Origin: a bacterium
GTDB taxonomy: Bacteria > Spirochaetota > UBA4802 > UBA5550
DNA: 15,997 bases
Reading direction: 5' to 3'
NCBI GenBank assembly: GCA_024224995.1
Contig: JAAENB010001183.1
Span: 1-15,997, forward strand
Shown here: positions 13,893 to 15,997 of the stretch, one piece after another
Layout: each line of letters begins with the position of its first letter
Position numbering within the stretch: the stretch's first letter is position 1
The notes under the pieces: model-generated
The model's database searches: none
Seen by the model: only the letters and a program-made list of their open reading frames with translations
Told to the model about the DNA's origin: nothing
Made by a program: the position numbers and the translations under genes

Positions 13893-15701
13893 ATGGCGAA
13901 ATACAAAGAAACTTCAATGGCTGCTGTTTTTCAGAACCAGGCAGAGAAATATGGCGATAGGCGCTGTGTCAAAAGTAAAAAAGGCGGCTCATATATCGAT
14001 ATATCCTGGAATGAAATGGCCACCAATATCAAAAACCTGGCATATTATTTGCTTTCCCTGGGGGTCAAAAAGGGAGACAAAGTTGGTCTTTTTTCGGCTA
14101 ACAGGCACGAGTGGTGGATCGTGGATATGGCAATCCTGTCAATCGGTGCGGTAAACGTACCGCTTTATTCCACCAACTCGTCGGAAGAAGCTTTTTATAT
14201 CCTGAATAATTCGGAATCAAAAGCCTGTCTCGTTGGCGACGAGGCCCAGCTTGAGAAGGTTCTGAAAGTAAAGAAAAAGCTTCCAAAAGTAAAAAATATT
14301 GTAATGATCGATGAAATGTCTTCGAAGAAAAAAGACGTCGTTCAGCTTGAAGACGCGTTAAAAAAAGGTGAAGCGTATAAGAGCAAGGGAGAGTTCGACA
14401 AGCGGATTAACGCTATTAAGGCGGCAGACATGGCTGCTATTATTTATACTTCAGGTACCACGGGTGATCCAAAGGGAGTTATGCTTACCCATGGAAATCT
14501 TTATTCAAACGTGTCAAATACCCTTCTTGACGTGAAACACCTGCTTACGGAAGAAGATGTCTATCTTTCCTTCCTGCCGCTGAATCATGTTCTTGAAAGA
14601 ACTGCCGGGTACGGAATCCCCATTATGATGGGAGCTACAGTGGCTTTTGCTGAAAATATGACAACCTTAATGGAGAATTTTCAGGAAGTACGGCCAAATA
14701 TTATCATCAGTGTGCCGCGGATTTATGAAAAAGTCCATGCCGCTATTCTTTCAAAGGTTGCCGACTCTTCTCCAATAAAAAAAGCGATCTTTAATTTCGC
14801 TATCAATACGGCGAAGAAGAATCTGCCGTATATTTGCGAAGACAGGGAAAGAAAAGGACTTTTTGCCACACGATATAATCTTGCCAATAAACTGGTTTTC
14901 TCTAACCTGTTTGAGGCGCTTGGAATGGACAAAATGAATTTTGCCATATCCGGCGGCGGCCCTCTTTCCGTTTCCGACGCGGAATTCTTCTTAGGCATGG
15001 GACTTCCCATTCTTGAAGGTTTTGGCCTTACCGAAACAAGCCCCATTACCAACTATAACAGGCCCGGTGAGATCAAGGTTGGTTCCGTTGGCCGTTCTAT
15101 CCAGGAAACTGAGGTTAAGATCTCTGAAGAGGGCGAAGTTCTCATTAAGGGACCCCAGGTTATGAAAGGTTATTATAAGAACCCCAAGGCTACCAAAGAG
15201 GTTTTTACCAAAGATAAATTTTTCAAAACCGGTGACCTGGGCGTTATTGATGAAAAAGGACGGCTTTCCATTACCGGCCGGATCAAGGACATCATTGTTA
15301 CTGCCGGTGGTAAGAATATTTCTCCTCAAAATATTGAGAATAGTATAAAAACCTCCGCATATATTGAGCAGATCGGGATAATCGGAGACAAGCGCAAGTA
15401 TTTATCTGCCCTTGTTATTCCTGCTTTTGAAGAGCTTGCCAAATGGGCAAAGAGAAACGGTATCTCTTTTGAGAAGAACGCGGATCTTATTGAAAATGAT
15501 GAGGTTTCCAAGCTTATTGCGGCGGAAATTGAGAAATATACCAAGCAGTATGCCAGGGTTGAGCAGATCAGGAAGTTTAAACTTCTTGATGCTGAATGGA
15601 CCCAGGAGACAGATGAGCTTACTCCTACTCAGAAGGTAAAAAGAAAGGTCGTTTCCGCGAAATACGCGAATGAAATTGAAGCCATGTATCCTCCTGAATA
15701 G
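13893..15701 (+). CDS. Long-chain acyl-CoA synthetase (AMP-forming)
   Basis: This enzyme activates fatty acids to acyl-CoA through an acyl-AMP intermediate and belongs to the ANL superfamily. The 602-residue length is typical of bacterial FadD/FAA1-type synthetases. The core motifs are in order: the phosphate-binding loop YTSGTTGDPKG (185-195), PLNHVLER (typical of long-chain enzymes), the adenine/acyl motif EGFGLTETSP (375-384), KTGDLG (445-450), GRIKDIIVTAGGKNISP (462-478), and a C-terminal lid ending PTQKVKRKVV, where the catalytic lysine is expected. There is no signal peptide or true membrane span, so it is probably cytosolic or peripherally membrane-bound. GGAGG lies 5 bases before the ATG. 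It has its own promoter and terminator and so is probably monocistronic. Many spirochaetes take fatty acids from their surroundings, which fits this activity. The exact chain-length preference cannot be read from the sequence. Confidence 0.95.
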   Translation: MAKYKETSMAAVFQNQAEKYGDRRCVKSKKGGSYIDISWNEMATNIKNLAYYLLSLGVKKGDKVGLFSANRHEWWIVDMAILSIGAVNVPLYSTNSSEEAFYILNNSESKACLVGDEAQLEKVLKVKKKLPKVKNIVMIDEMSSKKKDVVQLEDALKKGEAYKSKGEFDKRINAIKAADMAAIIYTSGTTGDPKGVMLTHGNLYSNVSNTLLDVKHLLTEEDVYLSFLPLNHVLERTAGYGIPIMMGATVAFAENMTTLMENFQEVRPNIIISVPRIYEKVHAAILSKVADSSPIKKAIFNFAINTAKKNLPYICEDRERKGLFATRYNLANKLVFSNLFEALGMDKMNFAISGGGPLSVSDAEFFLGMGLPILEGFGLTETSPITNYNRPGEIKVGSVGRSIQETEVKISEEGEVLIKGPQVMKGYYKNPKATKEVFTKDKFFKTGDLGVIDEKGRLSITGRIKDIIVTAGGKNISPQNIENSIKTSAYIEQIGIIGDKRKYLSALVIPAFEELAKWAKRNGISFEKNADLIENDEVSKLIAAEIEKYTKQYARVEQIRKFKLLDAEWTQETDELTPTQKVKRKVVSAKYANEIEAMYPPE

Positions 15702-15734
15702 GGGAGTGCTGCTTTATAGAGCTTTCTAGAGAAT

Positions 15735-15766
15735 AAAAAAGGGCGTTTTAAAAACGCCCTTTTTTT
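15735..15766 (+). terminator. Intrinsic terminator after the acyl-CoA synthetase gene
   Basis: AAAAAAGGGCGTTTT (15735-15749) is complementary to AAAACGCCCTTTTTT (15751-15765) and ends in a T-run. It lies 34 bases after the stop codon. The A-run on the left arm could let it work in both directions. Confidence 0.9.
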
Positions 15767-15791
15767 ATTGAGAGCGCGGCCTCCGTGGTCC

Positions 15792-15804
15792 TCGGCTCCG
15801 CTCA
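15792..15804 (-). repeat. Short dispersed repeat, copy 2
   Basis: On the minus strand this reads TGAGCGGAGCCGA, identical over 13 bases to 10678-10690. The flanks (GGTTTC before, GGACC after) differ, but they could again form a short hairpin. Confidence 0.45.
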
Positions 15805-15891
15805 GAAACCGGGAAGAATAGGTCAGAAACTGTGTCGATACCGGGGTCTGTTTTGCGAAGATGTTCCGGGCATAGGTTTGGTTCTGAGAGA

Positions 15892-15906
15892 CGTTGCAGT
15901 GCAACG
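15892..15906. repeat. Perfect 7-1-7 palindrome
   Basis: CGTTGCA, a central G and TGCAACG form a perfect palindrome within GAGACGTTGCAGTGCAACGCC. It lies in the gene-free end of the window (15702-15997), where no coding region is supported. A second imperfect hairpin (CTGGC...GCCAG) follows at about 15913-15931. Confidence 0.4.
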
Positions 15907-15952
15907 CCTTTACTGGCTGGTTTCTGGCCAGGGCTATGGAGACTATGCGGAG

Positions 15953-15997
15953 GGATGCGACCCCTGCGAGGGGATGCGACCCCTGCGAGGGGATGCG
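15953..15997 (+). repeat. 19-bp tandem repeat running off the window edge
   Basis: The unit GGATGCGACCCCTGCGAGG is repeated exactly with a 19-base period, beginning at 15953, 15972 and 15991. About 2.4 copies are visible before the sequence ends. Each unit contains CCCCTGCGAGG, so CCCCT...AGGGG hairpins form across unit borders. The total length and copy number cannot be seen here. Confidence 0.85.

Noticed and set aside
15629..15904. 91-codon minus-strand frame at the end of the window
   Set aside because: It overlaps the acyl-CoA synthetase end and its terminator and reads through the palindromes. The product looks random.
15953..15997. Start of a CRISPR array
   Set aside because: The copies are directly adjacent with a 19-base period and no spacers between them. 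This is a simple tandem repeat as far as can be seen.
1..15997. tRNA, rRNA or complete insertion sequence
   Set aside because: No cloverleaf with a TTCGA-type arm, no rRNA-like stretch and no transposase-like frame was found on either strand by reading. No scan software was run.

Overview
The window looks like spirochaete chromosome, probably from an anaerobic or Treponema-like lineage. The main reason is a 652-residue, highly charged, mostly helical protein that resembles the cytoplasmic filament protein CfpA, a spirochaete-specific cytoskeletal protein. It is followed by a conserved-looking hypothetical gene and a pyruvate, phosphate dikinase-type gene. From memory, Treponema pallidum has the same order (cfpA, hypothetical, ppdK). 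The sequence is AT-rich in genes and spacers, with several GC-rich palindromic islands between genes. Most promoters visible here have a consensus TTGACA -35 box.

Layout. 1-174: tail of a zinc-ribbon (zf-TFIIB type) gene, then a long hairpin between convergent genes. 232-1970 (minus): a rhomboid membrane protease and, upstream of it, a stand-alone methionine-synthase-activation-like protein. About 1983-2169 (minus): a strong candidate 6S RNA directly upstream of that protein. 2365-4432 (plus): a lysine-rich protein with a DUF6602-like (degenerate nuclease-like) region, then a membrane-anchored VWA protein whose real start is probably a TTG at 3278. 4433-4788: terminator, strong promoter and a leader hairpin for the next gene. 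4789-10532 (plus): the cfpA-like gene with a textbook terminator, the 301-residue hypothetical protein and the PPDK-like gene. 10597-10628: a bidirectional terminator. 10699-13299 (minus): pgk and a tatC with a long lysine-rich N-terminal extension. 13300-13892: two large palindromic elements and a promoter. 13893-15701 (plus): a long-chain acyl-CoA synthetase. 15702-15997: terminator, palindromes, and a 19-bp tandem repeat running off the edge.

How the genes relate. PPDK and Pgk act in lower glycolysis/gluconeogenesis, and the acyl-CoA synthetase activates fatty acids. CfpA is structural. 6S RNA is a global regulator of sigma70-type RNA polymerase. No defence system, prophage, CRISPR array or complete IS was found. 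The most unusual items are the PPDK-like protein, which keeps its phosphohistidine and PEP/pyruvate residues but appears to have lost key ATP-grasp residues; the 6S RNA next to a B12-enzyme reactivation gene; the structured leaders of cfpA and pgk; and a 155-bp element with perfect 21-bp terminal inverted repeats. Family assignments and comparisons with reference proteins were made by eye and from memory, without database searches.
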